Part shown: positions 1-11,204 of the stretch, one piece after another
How the letters are laid out: every line of letters starts with the position of its first letter
Position numbering within the stretch: position 1 is the stretch's first letter
DNA from: an uncultured Bacteroidales bacterium
Lineage (GTDB): Bacteria; Bacteroidota; Bacteroidia; Bacteroidales; UBA932
Length of the DNA: 48,538 bases
Direction: 5' to 3'
Assembly (NCBI GenBank): GCA_946185745.1
Contig: CAMHKQ010000017.1
Span: forward strand, 1-48,538
Translations under genes and position numbers: made by a program
The notes under the pieces: generated by a model
The model's database searches: none
What the model saw: only the letters and a program-made list of their open reading frames with translations
Told to the model about the DNA's origin: nothing

Positions 1-1257
1 TCATTTGCGGCCCTGGCATGCCTGGCCGCCTGTACCCCCAGGCCAAATACGCTCACTCCTAAGGAGAGGGCCCAGGGCTGGAAACTCCTTTTCGACGGCA
101 AGACCCTCGACGGCTGGCGCGACTACAACGGCACGGCCATAACCGGCCCCTGGCGCGTCAAGGACGGCGCCATCTATGCCGAAGGCAAGGGCAGCGACTC
201 CGACGGCTATATCGTGACCGAGGAGGAGTTCGCCGACTTCGACCTCAAGTGGGAGTGGAAGATCTCCCGCGGCGGCAACAGCGGCATGCTCTATCATGTT
301 GTGGAAAATCCCGCTTTCGCGGTGCCGTATGTGACTGGCCCCGAGTACCAGCTGATCGATGACGAGAACTTCGCCGAAGTGAACGACGGCTACGTGCTCG
401 AAGACTGGCAGAGGTGTGCCGTGGACTACGCCATGTACGTGCCCGATTTCGACAAGCGCATCCTGCATCCGGCGGGGGAATGGAACGAGTCCGAGATAAT
501 CTTCGACAACGGCCACGTGACCTACCTGCTGAACGGCAGGATAACAGTCGAGTTCGACGCCTGGACGCCCGACTGGTATGCCCGCAAGAATTCCGGCAAA
601 TGGGAGAACGCTCCCGAATACGGCCTTGCACGCAAGGGCCATATCTGCCTCCAGGACCACGGCTATCCGGCCAGTTTCCGCAACGTCAAGATCCGTCCGC
701 TGCCTTCGCGCGAGGAAGAGAAAGACCTTTTCAACGGCGAGGACCTCACCGGCTGGGAGCTCTACGGAACCGACCTGTGGTATGTGAAGGACGGCGAGCT
801 CATCTGCGAGAGCGGCCCCGACAATGAATATGGCTATCTTGCTACTGAAGAGTATTTTGACGATTTCGACCTCTCGCTCGAGTTCAAGCAGGAGGCGAAC
901 GGCAATTCAGGCGTTTTCATCCGCTCGTTCGTGCAGATGCCCGGCCAGAGGGTGAACGGCTGGCAGGTGGAAGTGGCCCCGAAGGGCAATGATACCGGGG
1001 GAGTTTACGAGTCGTACGGCCGCGGCTGGCTCTACCAGATTCCCGACGAGAAGGAAAACATCCTTAAAGAAGGAGCCTGGAACACCATGCGCATACTGCT
1101 TGTCGGGAACCACCTGCAGACCTGGCTCAACGGCGAACCCATGACAGACCTGCGCGACGACGCCATCGGCCGCGGGCACGGCCGCATCGCCCTGCAGATC
1201 CACGATGGCGGGGGAATCAAGGTCCGCTGGCGCAATCTGCATATCAAGACACTGTAG
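1..1257 (+). CDS. Lipoprotein with two tandem DUF1080 (3-keto-disaccharide hydrolase-like) domains, 5' partial
   Basis: The reading frame is open from base 1, so the gene starts upstream of the window; 418 residues are visible. The first visible residues are the end of a lipoprotein signal peptide with lipobox LAAC, so the protein is probably anchored in the envelope. Two DUF1080 copies follow, each opening with a 'LFDG-LTGW/LDGW' type motif (near residues 33-39 and 243-251) and each ending in a 'RNVKIR/RNLHIK' strand. DUF1080 is a concanavalin-like fold linked to hydrolysis or elimination of 3-keto-glycosides. The gene converges on another DUF1080 gene, and a Gfo/Idh/MocA oxidoreductase lies beyond it, which fits a C3-oxidation route for sugar breakdown. 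An internal ATG at 214 is not the real start, because it would remove the lipobox and half of domain 1. Substrate unknown. Confidence 0.88.
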   Translation, partial: SFAALACLAACTPRPNTLTPKERAQGWKLLFDGKTLDGWRDYNGTAITGPWRVKDGAIYAEGKGSDSDGYIVTEEEFADFDLKWEWKISRGGNSGMLYHVVENPAFAVPYVTGPEYQLIDDENFAEVNDGYVLEDWQRCAVDYAMYVPDFDKRILHPAGEWNESEIIFDNGHVTYLLNGRITVEFDAWTPDWYARKNSGKWENAPEYGLARKGHICLQDHGYPASFRNVKIRPLPSREEEKDLFNGEDLTGWELYGTDLWYVKDGELICESGPDNEYGYLATEEYFDDFDLSLEFKQEANGNSGVFIRSFVQMPGQRVNGWQVEVAPKGNDTGGVYESYGRGWLYQIPDEKENILKEGAWNTMRILLVGNHLQTWLNGEPMTDLRDDAIGRGHGRIALQIHDGGGIKVRWRNLHIKTL

Positions 1258-1275
1258 GGGAGTCGCCCCTACAGT
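1251..1275. terminator. Symmetric hairpin spanning both convergent stop codons
   Basis: A perfect 10-bp inverted repeat, ACTGTAGGGG and CCCCTACAGT, with a 5-nt loop (AGTCG). The TAG of the forward gene lies in the left arm and the TAG of the reverse gene in the right arm; both genes end in CTG-TAG. The stem is GC-rich at its loop end but neither strand has a following T-run. It may act as a bidirectional transcript end or 3' stabiliser. Confidence 0.6.
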
Positions 1276-3689
1276 TCCTTGATGCGTACGTTCCTGATTT
1301 TCAGGCCTTCTCCGTGGCCGCAGAAGGAGATGTAACCTTCCTTGTTGAAGAGGCCCGGGTGGTTGCGGTGGTCTACGGTGTACTTGTTCTGTGAACTGCC
1401 GTCGGGGGCGACGTTGTGCCCCTTGCAGGCCTTGCGGACGTCTCCGTCCACTATCACTTCGCCGTTCACGGTCACCTTCACGTGAGTGCCGCGGACTATG
1501 ATTTCTTCAGTCGACCATTCCCCGAGGGGTTTGTGCTTGATGCGCTTTGCCGGGATGATGCCATAGACAGAGCCGTGCACCTGGTACTCGCGCAGCCCGT
1601 CGTACATCGGGGCGTCGTGGTCGAGGATCTGCACTTCGCACATGCCGTCGTAGGCTGCGTCAACATCCATCGGAGTACGGATTCCGACTCCGTTGTTCAC
1701 GCCTTCGCGGAGGAAACAGAACTCGAAACGGTATATGAAATCCTTATACTTCTTTTTGGTATAGAGGTTGCCGGTAGAGCCGTAATTGGCTGATACATAG
1801 ATTGTTCCGTTCATGGGGACATAGCCTTCCATATTGCCCTGCCACTTGTCGAGCGAAGTGCCGTCGAACAGCATCTCGAAGCCTTCCGCCACCTCTTCGG
1901 GGGTGAGCTCGGAGACGGTGCCGGGTTCATGTTTCAGGATAATCTGCGAAATCTCGTCCACCGCGTAGCCGTCGTCTGCGTCGCCGGTGGAGCGGAAGAT
2001 GTCCTGGGCCTTCGTGAGGGTGTTCTTAAGGGTGTTGTAGTCCAGCTCATCCTTAGTGAAGGATGCGATGTCCTTTACTACCTCAGCTGCAGTGTAAGCG
2101 CATTCCGGGACGTCGAGATATTTGCCTGCCAGGAGGAAGGATTTGAGCGTGGGAACGTCTTCCAGGGCCTTCAGGGCCTTGTTTTTCAGCTTCGGAGTCT
2201 GCGCGAGCTGCAGGGCCTGGGCAAGCGCCTCAAAAGCGTCGTCGCTGTCTTCGGCGTAGCGGCCCGAGAGGGAGATGAACCTTTCAAGCAGGCTTTCGTT
2301 GCCCTTCTGGCTGCCCTTGAGGGCCTTGAGCAGGAGGGGAGCCACCTTCCCGTTGTCCATGGTTGCAAGAGCGGCAAGTGCGGAGGCGTCGCCCCCGTCC
2401 CATGCGTTCTTGAGGTCTTCGACCGCAGCGGCGGCGTTGGTGGCGGCAATCACCGGGTAAAGCCTTTCAGGATTGGCCATGCCCTTCTGAAGGGCCTTCA
2501 CCGTGGAGTACTGCTCGTCGGGGGAGAGCCTGCGGAGCAGGGCCACCAGCCCGTTTGCAGCTTCCTTTACTTCGGAGCCCTTGTCAATCAGGGAGATGAA
2601 GGCGGGCGCGTCGGCAACCTCTCCTATGGCCTGGAGAGCCGATATTCCGCAGAGCCTCTTGTCTTTTTCGGGAGATTTGAACAGCGCCGCGGCATATGGT
2701 GCCGCAGCCTTGATGCCCCTTGCGGCCGCGAGGGAAATCAAATTTGTGTTGCCCTTGTCGGCTTCCAGGGCGGACATGACTGTCGGAGCGATGTCGCCCT
2801 TGAATGACCTGAGGGCCGTGTAGGCATCCTGATTGCCCTTTGCGAGCAGTCCTACGAGGGAATTGAGGGCCATGCTGCCGCCAATTTTGCCTGCGGCGGA
2901 TACGGCGGCGCTGCCCAGCTCACCGCCTGCGCCCACGGAGGTGAGCACCTGGTCCATGGCGGAGGACAGGCCCTTGTCGCCGAACCAGTTGACCGCGTCG
3001 GTCCTGGCCTCGGACGAGAGCTTCGGGAAGATCTTGGTAAGGACCTTCGCCACTTCGTCCACTCCTGCCTTTTCGGTCACGAAGCCGAGGACCGCGTTGC
3101 GGAACGGACGGTCTTCATTGGAAAACGCCTTCTTGAGGAATTTGAGGGCCTTTGCGGGCGTGGAAGCAGCGACTATGGTCTGCGCAGCCGCGCACATCTG
3201 CCCGGAGTTGCCGGAAGCCAGCATTTTCTTTGCAGCCTTTACGTCTTCCTTGCCGGGAAGAGGCAGCTCTTGGGGTGCCGGAACCGCGCCGAGAAGGCGG
3301 GCCTGCTCATTCATGAACTGGGCGTTGTAAAAGTCGCCCACCTGCACTGCGGCTATCTTGAGGCCTTCGAGGACGGCGGCTTTATACTGGGAGTTGGCCG
3401 GGTCGGACACGTAGGCTGTGACGCCTGCAATGGCGTATTCCACGAGGTTGTTGCCTATGCCTTCGACGGGTGCGTGCATCTTGGAGGCCAGCACCAGGAT
3501 GGATTTGGGTGCGGACATGGCGAGGTCGGCCATGTTGCTGTTGAATGCGGCCTTGTCCTGTGCGGGCATCTGCGCGAGCACGTCGGCCACTATGGTTTCC
3601 ACCGTGCGGTTCCTGGAATCCTGCGCGAATGTGAAGGTGCTCTGGAGGAACGCGGCGGCGATTACTATGAATGTCAATGTTCTTTTCAT
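1269..3689 (-). CDS. Secreted HEAT-repeat protein with C-terminal DUF1080 domain
   Basis: 806 residues. A Sec signal peptide (about residues 1-22, ending TFAQ) leads into a long alpha-helical, alanine- and leucine-rich region of HEAT-like repeats (about 40-590). A single DUF1080 domain follows (about 603-806, beginning EMLFDGTSLDKW and ending RNVRIKEL). In Bacteroidota, HEAT plus DUF1080 proteins occur beside Gfo/Idh/MocA dehydrogenases in loci that break glycosides through 3-keto intermediates; here the dehydrogenase lies 12 nt upstream on the same strand. The HEAT part is probably a scaffold and DUF1080 the catalytic part; this is inference. The final codon and stop form one arm of the hairpin at 1251-1275. 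Confidence 0.87.
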   Translation of the reverse strand: MKRTLTFIVIAAAFLQSTFTFAQDSRNRTVETIVADVLAQMPAQDKAAFNSNMADLAMSAPKSILVLASKMHAPVEGIGNNLVEYAIAGVTAYVSDPANSQYKAAVLEGLKIAAVQVGDFYNAQFMNEQARLLGAVPAPQELPLPGKEDVKAAKKMLASGNSGQMCAAAQTIVAASTPAKALKFLKKAFSNEDRPFRNAVLGFVTEKAGVDEVAKVLTKIFPKLSSEARTDAVNWFGDKGLSSAMDQVLTSVGAGGELGSAAVSAAGKIGGSMALNSLVGLLAKGNQDAYTALRSFKGDIAPTVMSALEADKGNTNLISLAAARGIKAAAPYAAALFKSPEKDKRLCGISALQAIGEVADAPAFISLIDKGSEVKEAANGLVALLRRLSPDEQYSTVKALQKGMANPERLYPVIAATNAAAAVEDLKNAWDGGDASALAALATMDNGKVAPLLLKALKGSQKGNESLLERFISLSGRYAEDSDDAFEALAQALQLAQTPKLKNKALKALEDVPTLKSFLLAGKYLDVPECAYTAAEVVKDIASFTKDELDYNTLKNTLTKAQDIFRSTGDADDGYAVDEISQIILKHEPGTVSELTPEEVAEGFEMLFDGTSLDKWQGNMEGYVPMNGTIYVSANYGSTGNLYTKKKYKDFIYRFEFCFLREGVNNGVGIRTPMDVDAAYDGMCEVQILDHDAPMYDGLREYQVHGSVYGIIPAKRIKHKPLGEWSTEEIIVRGTHVKVTVNGEVIVDGDVRKACKGHNVAPDGSSQNKYTVDHRNHPGLFNKEGYISFCGHGEGLKIRNVRIKEL

Positions 3690-3701
3690 GGCTTGGCGGA
3701 T

Positions 3702-5009
3702 TTAAATCATTGATGCCCAGGGGGCTCTCATAGGCTGGTCGATGAGCAGGTTGGCTGCGTCGTCCCCGATGAAGCGCTGTTTCGCCGGGTCGAAATGGAG
3801 AGTGCGGTTCAGCCTGAGCGCGCATGCACCCATGTTGACCACGGTGGCGCTGTGGTAGCCTATCTTTTCGTCCAGTGCGAAATGCTGGCGGTCCTTTACG
3901 CATTCGAGGAAGTCGGTGTGGCGCGGTGCGGGGTCGGGAAGGGAGTTGATGACGTCCATCACGTTGGGAATGGTGCATTCGAATCCCTTGTACACCTTTC
4001 CGAGAGGTCCTTCAAGGTAGGGCACCTTGCCCTCGCTCTCGAAGCCTTCGCCTTCGAGAATGATCCTGCAGCCGTCGGCGTAGGTGTAGGTTATGCTGCG
4101 CCAGATTCCGACTGCGTCGGGATGCTGCTGCGGGGCGTCCACCTCCACCTTGACCGGGAAGTCGTCGTCTTTGCCCAGGATGTACTGGACAGGGTCGATA
4201 TAATGCTGGCCCATGTCGCCGAGGCCGCCGGACTCGTAGTCCCAGTAGCCGCGGAAGGTCTGGTGCACTCGATGCGGGTTGTAGGGCTTTTCGGGAGCGG
4301 GGCCGAGCCACATGTCGTAGTCGAGTTCCTGCGGGACCGGCTCGGGTACGAGATTCTCCTTTCCAGTCCAGTAGAACTTCCAGGCGAAGCCGGTGGCTCC
4401 GGAAATCCTGACCGTGAGCGGCCAGCCGAGCAGGCCGCTGTCCACCAGTTTCTTGAGGGGCTCGACCGTGGTTCCGAGACCGTAGAAGGTGTCCTTGAAG
4501 CGGAACCAGGTGTCGAGGCGGAAGATCCTGCCGTACTTGTTTACGGCGTCGACCACCTTCTTCCCTTCGCCTATGGTGCGGGTCATGGGCTTTTCACAGA
4601 AGATGTCCTTGCCAGCCCTGGCCGCCTCCACGGCCATGATTCCGTGCCAGTGGGAGGGAGTTGCGATGTGGACGATGTCGACGTTGGCGTCGTGGACCAG
4701 GTCGCGCCAGTCGGTATAGGCCTGCAACTTGGTTCCGAATCTGGTCTGGCCGGCCTCGAGGGCGCGGTTGAGATGGTTCGCGTCCACGTCGCATACCGCG
4801 ACGAGACGGCATTTTTCATCGCTTGCAAAATGAAGCCCCGACATGCCTATGCCGCCGACGCCTATGATGCCGCGAGTCAGCTGGTCGCTGGGAGCCACGC
4901 GGGTGCTGCCCGGCTCTCCCATCTTGCCGAACACGCTGCGCGGAAGGATTGTGAGCCCCGCGATTCCAAGTCCGGCTTTCTTGAGGAAGTCTCTTCTTGA
5001 TTGACCCAT
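3702..5009 (-). CDS. Tat-exported Gfo/Idh/MocA family oxidoreductase
   Basis: 435 residues. The N-terminus carries a twin-arginine motif (SRRDFLKK, residues 4-11) and a hydrophobic stretch, so the folded, cofactor-loaded enzyme is likely exported. A Rossmann nucleotide loop GVGGIG sits at 50-55 and the family motif EKP at 139-141 (CEKPMTR). The family oxidises or isomerises sugars using tightly bound NAD(H) or NADP(H). With two neighbouring DUF1080 proteins, the likely role is C3 oxidation of a glycoside before cleavage; this is an inference from context. It is the first gene of a two-gene unit with the HEAT/DUF1080 gene, and a TATATTTG element (5047-5054, reverse) lies 37 nt upstream of the ATG. 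Confidence 0.88.
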   Translation of the reverse strand: MGQSRRDFLKKAGLGIAGLTILPRSVFGKMGEPGSTRVAPSDQLTRGIIGVGGIGMSGLHFASDEKCRLVAVCDVDANHLNRALEAGQTRFGTKLQAYTDWRDLVHDANVDIVHIATPSHWHGIMAVEAARAGKDIFCEKPMTRTIGEGKKVVDAVNKYGRIFRLDTWFRFKDTFYGLGTTVEPLKKLVDSGLLGWPLTVRISGATGFAWKFYWTGKENLVPEPVPQELDYDMWLGPAPEKPYNPHRVHQTFRGYWDYESGGLGDMGQHYIDPVQYILGKDDDFPVKVEVDAPQQHPDAVGIWRSITYTYADGCRIILEGEGFESEGKVPYLEGPLGKVYKGFECTIPNVMDVINSLPDPAPRHTDFLECVKDRQHFALDEKIGYHSATVVNMGACALRLNRTLHFDPAKQRFIGDDAANLLIDQPMRAPWASMI

Positions 5010-5046
5010 GATGAAATATGTGATTTAGTTTTGCGTTATTCTTTTC

Positions 5047-5054
5047 CAAATATA
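5047..5054 (-). promoter_or_regulatory. -7 promoter element for the Gfo/Idh/MocA operon
   Basis: Reverse-strand TATATTTG, an exact match to the Bacteroidota -7 consensus TAnnTTTG, with 37 nt between it and the ATG at 5009. It predicts a 5' leader of about 30 nt. Confidence 0.6.
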
Positions 5055-5128
5055 ATGATTTTCCGTCACACTCGGAAATGCGCCCAAAAATGCTTATCTT
5101 GCAGAGCACGAACAATTCAATTCCGCAC

Positions 5129-6823
<1,695 letters not shown>

Positions 6824-6824
6824 C

Positions 6825-8321
6825 GTGCGCAGCTACATAGCCATAGACCTGAAGTCCTTCTACGCTTCGGTGGAATGCGTGGAGAGGGGGCTCGACCCTC
6901 TCACCACCAACCTGGTCGTGGCCGATCTGAGCAGGACCGAAAAGACCATCTGCCTTGCCGTCTCCCCGTCGCTCAAGGCCTACGGCATCCCCGGCAGGCC
7001 CCGTCTCTTCGAAGTCAATGAAAGACTGCGCTCCGTTAATGCCGAAAGGCGCCGGGCTGCACCGCACCGCAGGTTCACCGGCAAATCCTCCGACGACCTG
7101 GCGCTCAGGACGCATCCCGAGCTGGAGGTGGACTATATAGTCGCGACCCCGCGAATGTCGCACTACATCCGCACCAGCACGCGCATCTACGGTATCTACC
7201 TGAAATACGTCGCCCCGGAAGACATCCACGTATATTCCATAGACGAAGTTTTCATCGACGCCACCGCCTATTTGGAGACATATAAAACGAGCGCCCGGGA
7301 ACTGGCCATGAAAATGATCCGCGACGTGCTCGAACAGACCGGCATCACCGCCACCGCGGGGATAGGCACCAACATGTATCTCTGCAAGATCGCCATGGAC
7401 ATCGTGGCAAAGCACATGACGCCCGACAGGGACGGCGTGAGGATAGCCGAGCTCGATGAAATGTCGTACCGCAGGCTCCTGTGGACCCACGAGCCCATCA
7501 CCGACTTCTGGCGCGTGGGCCACGGGATCGCCGCACGTCTGGCCGGAATGGGCCTCCGGACCATGGGGGACATCGCCAGGATGTCGCTCGACAACGAAGA
7601 ATACCTGTACAAGCAGTTCGGAGTCAATGCCGAACTGCTCATCGACCATGCCTGGGGCTGGGAGCCCTGCACCATGGAATATATAAAGGCGTACAAGCCG
7701 GAGTTCAGCTCCATCAGCAACGGGCAGGTGCTCACCGAACCATACAGTTTTGAACGGGCCCGTGTGGTGGTGAAGGAGATGGCGGACGCCCTTGCGCTCC
7801 AGCTTGTGGCGCGGGGCATGGTAAGCAGCCAGGTGGTGCTCATGATCGGTTACGACACGTCCAGCCTCTCCGACCCCGCCATCCGGGGGCGCTACAAGGG
7901 TAAGGTCACCAAAGACTGGTACGGTCGTCCCGTTCCCGCTCACGTGCACGGTACCGCGAATCTCAAAAAGGCAGTGTCTTCGTCCAGGCTTATCACGGAA
8001 GCGGTGATGAAAGTGTACGACGAGCAGGTCGGAAAAGAGCTTCTGATAAGGCGTATTTCATTGACTGCCAATCATATGATAAGCGAATCGGAGGCCGGGA
8101 AAAAGGCACCGTTGCAGCTTGACCTCTTCACCGACTACGAAGCGCAGAAAAAAGAGGAAGAGGCCCGGGAAGAGAAGCTTGGCAGGGAGCGTGTCCTTCA
8201 GGAAACAGTGCTGGAAATCAAGCGGAAATACGGGAAGAATTCCATCTTGAAAGGGATCAGTTTCGAAGACGGTGCGACCGCCCGCGTGCGCAACGCCCAG
8301 ATAGGAGGACACAAGGAATGA
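6825..8321 (+). CDS. Y-family DNA polymerase (UmuC/UvrX-like), translesion synthesis
   Basis: 498 residues from a GTG start, 1 nt after the ettA stop. The N-terminus AIDLKSFYASVE holds the first catalytic Asp (D8) and likely steric-gate aromatic residues. The second site is YSIDEVF (D140, E141), and the thumb/little-finger regions follow. The C-terminus has a conserved-looking tail ending RNAQIGGHKE. Overall it resembles, from memory, the Firmicutes UmuC/UvrX group more than E. coli DinB. It is expected to copy past damaged bases, error-prone. It overlaps the next small gene by ATGA, the same pairing seen for Firmicutes polymerases and YolD-like proteins. Confidence 0.9.
   Translation: MRSYIAIDLKSFYASVECVERGLDPLTTNLVVADLSRTEKTICLAVSPSLKAYGIPGRPRLFEVNERLRSVNAERRRAAPHRRFTGKSSDDLALRTHPELEVDYIVATPRMSHYIRTSTRIYGIYLKYVAPEDIHVYSIDEVFIDATAYLETYKTSARELAMKMIRDVLEQTGITATAGIGTNMYLCKIAMDIVAKHMTPDRDGVRIAELDEMSYRRLLWTHEPITDFWRVGHGIAARLAGMGLRTMGDIARMSLDNEEYLYKQFGVNAELLIDHAWGWEPCTMEYIKAYKPEFSSISNGQVLTEPYSFERARVVVKEMADALALQLVARGMVSSQVVLMIGYDTSSLSDPAIRGRYKGKVTKDWYGRPVPAHVHGTANLKKAVSSSRLITEAVMKVYDEQVGKELLIRRISLTANHMISESEAGKKAPLQLDLFTDYEAQKKEEEAREEKLGRERVLQETVLEIKRKYGKNSILKGISFEDGATARVRNAQIGGHKE
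8303..8308 (+). promoter_or_regulatory. Strong Shine-Dalgarno AGGAGG for the YolD-like gene
   Basis: AGGAGG lies 9 nt before the ATG at 8318, inside the polymerase coding sequence. No other start I inspected in this window has a recognisable Shine-Dalgarno sequence, which is normal for Bacteroidota, so this one stands out. Confidence 0.65.
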
Positions 8322-8515
8322 AAGAGGACAGATATTCCGACATTATAGGCCTGCCGCATCATGTTTCCCCGAATCATCCCAGGATGACCATGATGCAGCG
8401 TGCGGCCCAGTTCGCGCCTTTCGCGGCCCTGGTCGGGTTCGAGGACTCAATCAGGGAAGAGGGACGCCAGTCGCAATCAGAAGATGATCATCATATCATC
8501 GATGCGGAATTCTGA
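8318..8515 (+). CDS. YolD-like small protein, partner of the Y-family polymerase
   Basis: 65 residues; the start overlaps the polymerase stop (ATGA). The sequence has the recognisable block LPHHVSPNHPRM followed by RAAQFAPFAAL, which I associate with YolD-like small proteins found beside UmuC/UvrX polymerases in Clostridia and Bacilli. The acidic, histidine-containing tail looks unstructured. Translation is probably coupled to the polymerase and boosted by the AGGAGG site at 8303. By analogy with UmuD-UmuC it could bind or regulate the polymerase, but that has not been shown to my knowledge. The stop lies 1 nt before the pdxK-like promoter element. Confidence 0.78.
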   Translation: MKEDRYSDIIGLPHHVSPNHPRMTMMQRAAQFAPFAALVGFEDSIREEGRQSQSEDDHHIIDAEF

Positions 8516-8516
8516 C

Positions 8517-8524
8517 TATCTTTG
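8517..8524 (+). promoter_or_regulatory. -7 element 4 nt before the pdxK-like start
   Basis: TATCTTTG, an exact TAnnTTTG match. The 12-mer TATCTTTGCACC runs directly into the ATG at 8529, so transcription should begin at or within a few nt of the start codon. The same 12-mer precedes queA. Confidence 0.7.
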
Positions 8525-8528
8525 CACC

Positions 8529-9350
8529 ATGAATGAAAACCAGAATATTCTGCTCGTGAGCGACGTAGTGGGAATGGGAACCATAGCCAGCACGGCCATG
8601 TCTCCCGTTCTTGCATATATGGGTTTTTCCACGTACAATCTGCCTACCTCATTGGTGTCCAATAATTTCGGCTATGGCCAGTATGCCATGCTGGACACTA
8701 CGGAATACCTCCGGCAGACTTTCCCCATCTGGGAAAAACTCGGCTTCGGTTTCAGCGCGATAGCGACCGGCTTCATCCCTTCGGCCGAGCAGGCGGAACT
8801 GGTTTCGAAATTCTGTGCGGCCCAGGCAGCATCCGGCGCCAGGGTGTTCGTGGATCCCATAATGGGAGACCTCGGCGAGATATACAACGGCCTTCCTTCC
8901 GACATCGTCGAATATATGCGGAAGATGCTCGGCGTCGCCGATCTCTGCTTTCCCAACTACACTGAGGCGTGTTTCCTCACGGACACGCCGTATAAGGAAG
9001 AAGGCGTCAGCCTTGCCGAAGCCCGCACGATGCTGGACGCCATCCGCGCTTTCGGGGCCAGGTCGGTCCTGGTCACCAGCATGAAGGTGGACGGCGTGCC
9101 TGCTGTGGCAGGGTACAACGCCGCTGACGGCAAGAACTTCATAATCAATTACGAAGAGCTGCCGCTGTTCTTCTCGGGAACCGGCGACCTCTTCTCCGCC
9201 ATCCTCATCGGCCATATTCTCAAGGGGGAAGGCCTTGAACCCGCCACTCGCAAGGCCGTCGACGGAGTTTACAATCTCATCCGCCTCAATAAAGACGCCG
9301 GGGACCCCTATAAAGGAATCCCCGTCGAAAAATACCTGACGATACTGTAA
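8529..9350 (+). CDS. Pyridoxal/pyridoxine kinase-like (PdxK/PdxY family)
   Basis: 273 residues, cytoplasmic, no signal peptide. The fold is ribokinase-like: an N-terminal motif SDVVGMGTIA where PdxY proteins have a NDMSG-like motif, then FVDPIMGDLGEIYN (the PdxK/PdxY metal and phosphate region), a PNYTEA motif, and the GTGDLFSA anion-hole motif carrying the catalytic Asp near the C-terminus. It probably phosphorylates vitamin B6 vitamers to make pyridoxal phosphate. Start at 8529, because the promoter element ends at 8524; an in-frame ATG at 8400 lies within the upstream genes. The stop codon abuts the stop of rho on the opposite strand. Confidence 0.85.
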   Translation: MNENQNILLVSDVVGMGTIASTAMSPVLAYMGFSTYNLPTSLVSNNFGYGQYAMLDTTEYLRQTFPIWEKLGFGFSAIATGFIPSAEQAELVSKFCAAQAASGARVFVDPIMGDLGEIYNGLPSDIVEYMRKMLGVADLCFPNYTEACFLTDTPYKEEGVSLAEARTMLDAIRAFGARSVLVTSMKVDGVPAVAGYNAADGKNFIINYEELPLFFSGTGDLFSAILIGHILKGEGLEPATRKAVDGVYNLIRLNKDAGDPYKGIPVEKYLTIL

Positions 9351-11099
<1,749 letters not shown>

Positions 11100-11167
11100 T
11101 GGGAAATATGTTTTTTGATTAAAAGGGTGCAGCAGTCGCTGCAAAAGGTACCCGGAAGAAGTACAAT

Positions 11168-11176
11168 GCAAATATA
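11168..11176 (-). promoter_or_regulatory. rho: -7 promoter element for rho
   Basis: Reverse-strand TATATTTGC matches TAnnTTTG exactly. About 68 nt separate it from the ATG at 11099, leaving a leader of roughly 60 nt, long enough for leader-based autoregulation as known for rho in other bacteria. Confidence 0.6.
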
Positions 11177-11189
11177 GCAATTATTTTCG

Positions 11190-11197
11190 TACCTTCG
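11190..11197 (+). promoter_or_regulatory. -7-like element before the FMN-binding lipoprotein
   Basis: TACCTTCG differs from TAnnTTTG at one base and ends 7 nt before the ATG at 11205. It lies back to back with the rho element (11168-11176), so the two divergent promoters share the same short spacer. Confidence 0.45.
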
Positions 11198-11204
11198 CAC
11201 AGTC

